From contig DXVZ01000183.1 of the NCBI GenBank assembly GCA_019417125.1, forward strand, positions 1-16,681: 16,681 nt of DNA, written 5' to 3'. Made by a program: the position numbers and the translations under genes. Shown one piece after another: positions 14,900 through 16,681 of this stretch. The first letter of the stretch is position 1. Every line of letters starts with the position of its first letter. Origin of the DNA: Phascolarctobacterium sp. (GTDB taxonomy: Bacteria; Bacillota; Negativicutes; Acidaminococcales; Acidaminococcaceae). The notes below the pieces were generated by a model, which was not told where the DNA came from, searched no databases, and worked only from the letters and a program-made list of their open reading frames with translations.

Positions 14900-15693
14900 T
14901 GCTGCACGTTGAACATATCCATAAAACGTTTTTTGCGGGCACCATTAACGAAAAGGTTGCTTTGCAGGATTTATCGCTGCACCTGGCGCCGGGCGATTTT
15001 GTTACCGTTATCGGCGGCAACGGCGCTGGCAAATCCACGATGCTGAACTCCATTGCGGGCGTGTTCCCGGTGGACAGCGGCAAAATTGTTATCGACGGCG
15101 TGGACATTACCAAAACGCCGGAGCATAAACGCGCCAAATATATCGGCAGGGTGTTTCAGGACCCGATGATAGGCACCGCTGCCGGCATGATGATAGAAGA
15201 AAACCTTGCCATTGCGGCACGCCGCGGCAAAACGCCCAGCCTTAAATGGAGCCTTAACGAAAAGGATCATGACTGGTTTGTGGAGATGTTAAAAGAGCTT
15301 GACCTGGGGCTGGAAAACCGCATGACGGCGAAGGTTGGCTTACTTAGCGGCGGGCAGCGCCAGGCGCTGACGCTTCTTATGGCGACGATTAAACGCCCGA
15401 AGCTTTTGCTTTTGGACGAACACACCGCCGCGCTGGACCCGAAAACGGCAGCCAAGGTTTTGGCGCTGACGGAACGCATTGTTGACCGCGACAAGCTGAC
15501 AACGCTGATGATTACGCACAATATGCGCGACGCGCTTAGGTACGGCAACAGGCTGATTATGATGTACAACGGAAGCATTTTGGTGGACATTGCCGGTGAG
15601 GAAAAGCAAAACCTTACTACGCAGGATCTGCTGCAATTATTTGAAAAAGCCAGCGGCAATGCGCTGGACAGCGACAGGCTGCTGTTGGGATAA
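14896..15693 (+). CDS. ABC importer ATP-binding protein (TrpZ-like)
   Basis: The ATPase that drives the importer at the inner face of the membrane. In 265 residues it has Walker A GGNGAGKST (40-48), the Q-loop VFQDP with Q88, the signature LSGGQ (150-154), Walker B LLLLDE (170-175) and the H-loop ITH (H208). The set is complete, so it should be active. Two ATG codons stand side by side at 14896 and 14899. The first overlaps the permease stop and the second is a little better spaced from GGCGGTG, so the true start may be either. Confidence 0.92.
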   Translation: MMLHVEHIHKTFFAGTINEKVALQDLSLHLAPGDFVTVIGGNGAGKSTMLNSIAGVFPVDSGKIVIDGVDITKTPEHKRAKYIGRVFQDPMIGTAAGMMIEENLAIAARRGKTPSLKWSLNEKDHDWFVEMLKELDLGLENRMTAKVGLLSGGQRQALTLLMATIKRPKLLLLDEHTAALDPKTAAKVLALTERIVDRDKLTTLMITHNMRDALRYGNRLIMMYNGSILVDIAGEEKQNLTTQDLLQLFEKASGNALDSDRLLLG

Positions 15694-15703
15694 GGAGAAA
15701 CGC

Positions 15704-16507
15704 ATGGCGGAACTGGAAAGGCTGAAACAGATAAAATGCTTTTTGTTTGATATGGACGGCACCATTAATTTGGGCAATACGCTGATTCCCGGCATGGATG
15801 CGTTTTTTAAAAAGCTGCGCTCGTACGGCAGGGATTTTTACCTTGTTACCAATAATTCATCTAAAGGGCACAGCCATTATGTAGAAAAAATGCGCCGTAT
15901 GGGCATTGATGTAACGCGCAAAAACGTGCTTATCAGCAGCGATGCTTTTGTGTATTATATGCAGAAACTAAAACCGGGCGCCAGCCTGTTTGTGCTGGGC
16001 ACGGATTTGTTAAAGGAAACAATTATTAAGGGCGGCTTTAAGCTGACTACGCTGCTGGAGGAAAAAACGGATTACGTGGTTGTGGGCTTTGATATGTCGC
16101 TGAACTACGATAACCTTGCCATTGCCTGCCGTTTAATTGACCGCGGCGTGCCCTATGTGGCGACGCACCCGGACGTACGCTGCCCGATTGAAGGCGGCGA
16201 GTTTATTCCCGACTGTGGCGCGATGATTAAGCTGATTGAAACTGCGACCGGCAAAAAGCCGCTGGCGGTTACCGGCAAGCCTTATCACTACATGGTAGAC
16301 GTGGTAATGGAACGCACCGGCTATAAAAAAGAAGAAATTGCCATGGTGGGCGACCGCTTGAGCACCGACATTGCCTTCGGCTTAAACAATGGCATTTTAT
16401 CCGTACTGGTGCTGACCGGCGAAGCAACGCTGGAGGATGTGGAAAAAGAAGGCATCCGCCCCGACATAATTTTGCCGCACGCGGCGGACATAGCAAAATA
16501 TTTTTAA
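15704..16507 (+). CDS. HAD-superfamily phosphatase, NagD/AraL-like (HAD-IIA)
   Basis: A 267-residue phosphatase, probably acting on small sugar or nucleotide phosphates. The catalytic motif I FDMDGT is at 15-20 with D16 and D18, motif II TNNSS at 49-53, the motif III lysine in TGKPYHYM, and the metal-binding GDRLSTDIAFG near the end. The large cap domain between motifs II and III is of the HAD-IIA type. The ATG at 15704 is 10 bases after the ATPase stop, with AGGAGA before it. Upstream in-frame starts would lie inside the ATPase gene and have no ribosome site. It is co-transcribed with the importer, but a link to the imported compound is only a guess. Confidence 0.9.
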   Translation: MAELERLKQIKCFLFDMDGTINLGNTLIPGMDAFFKKLRSYGRDFYLVTNNSSKGHSHYVEKMRRMGIDVTRKNVLISSDAFVYYMQKLKPGASLFVLGTDLLKETIIKGGFKLTTLLEEKTDYVVVGFDMSLNYDNLAIACRLIDRGVPYVATHPDVRCPIEGGEFIPDCGAMIKLIETATGKKPLAVTGKPYHYMVDVVMERTGYKKEEIAMVGDRLSTDIAFGLNNGILSVLVLTGEATLEDVEKEGIRPDIILPHAADIAKYF

Positions 16508-16512
16508 AAAAT

Positions 16513-16540
16513 ACCCTGCTTTATGCAGGGTTTATTTTTA
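16513..16540 (+). terminator. Rho-independent terminator of the importer-phosphatase operon
   Basis: ACCCTGC (16513-16519) pairs with GCAGGGT (16525-16531) around TTTAT, followed by TTATTTTTATT. It lies 5 bases after the phosphatase stop. Confidence 0.9.
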
Positions 16541-16550
16541 TTGGCTCTAT

Positions 16551-16613
16551 AATAAATGTTGGGGTTTACTTACTTGTTTGAATCTAACAAGTAGTAGACT
16601 GCCAACATTTATT
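16551..16613. repeat. Long imperfect hairpin after the importer operon
   Basis: Outer arms AATAAATGTTGG (16551-16562) and CCAACATTTATT (16602-16613) pair perfectly. Inside, TACTTGTT (16571-16578) pairs with AACAAGTA (16586-16593), and the parts between pair with one wobble and small bulges. The whole is 63 bases with a 7-base loop. T-rich tracts follow on the plus strand. It may be a second terminator or the remnant or end of a mobile element. The remaining bases to 16681 are AT-rich and show no gene. Confidence 0.65.
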
Positions 16614-16681
16614 TTTATATTCGCATAAAAAATAAAGCATAAAAGCATGAAACCATGTAAAATAGAAGTAGCGACACAATC

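Overview
This window looks like a chromosomal segment of a Bacillota species, perhaps Negativicutes. The lipoprotein signals, AGGAGG-type ribosome sites and gene content fit that group, but nothing fixes the genus. GC-rich housekeeping genes flank a clearly AT-rich block at about 3.5-11.7 kb, which reads as an acquired defence island.

Left flank (1-2218): the 3' end of a LysR-type regulator gene, a shared terminator, a tRNA-Ala (anticodon CGC) on the minus strand, and a CCA-adding tRNA nucleotidyltransferase (cca) on the minus strand. The cca start overlaps, by ATGA, the stop of an AAA ATPase with a DUF4143/PD-(D/E)XK-like C-terminus (2215-3507).

Island (about 3.5-11.7 kb, all genes on the minus strand): a large helicase with an N-terminal phospholipase-D-type nuclease domain (7466-10669) overlaps by ATGA a 1235-residue Eco57I-like adenine methyltransferase with a nuclease-like N-terminus (3762-7469). 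With the ATPase this makes a helicase-methylase-ATPase set that resembles restriction/anti-phage systems. A MazE/MazF-type toxin-antitoxin pair (11021-11631) lies just upstream. The non-coding DNA around these genes is rich in structure: a 33-bp-period tandem repeat before the ATPase, a perfect 17-bp inverted repeat and a second hairpin before the helicase, and two hairpins after the methylase. Some short motifs are shared between these sites, which suggests common regulation or a shared origin.

Right flank (11.9-16.5 kb, plus strand): an ABC importer operon of the TrpX/TrpY/TrpZ-like type, with two tandemly duplicated lipoprotein binding proteins, a hairpin, one permease and one ATPase. A NagD/AraL-like HAD phosphatase follows, then a strong terminator. 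The last 140 bases hold a long imperfect hairpin and no gene.
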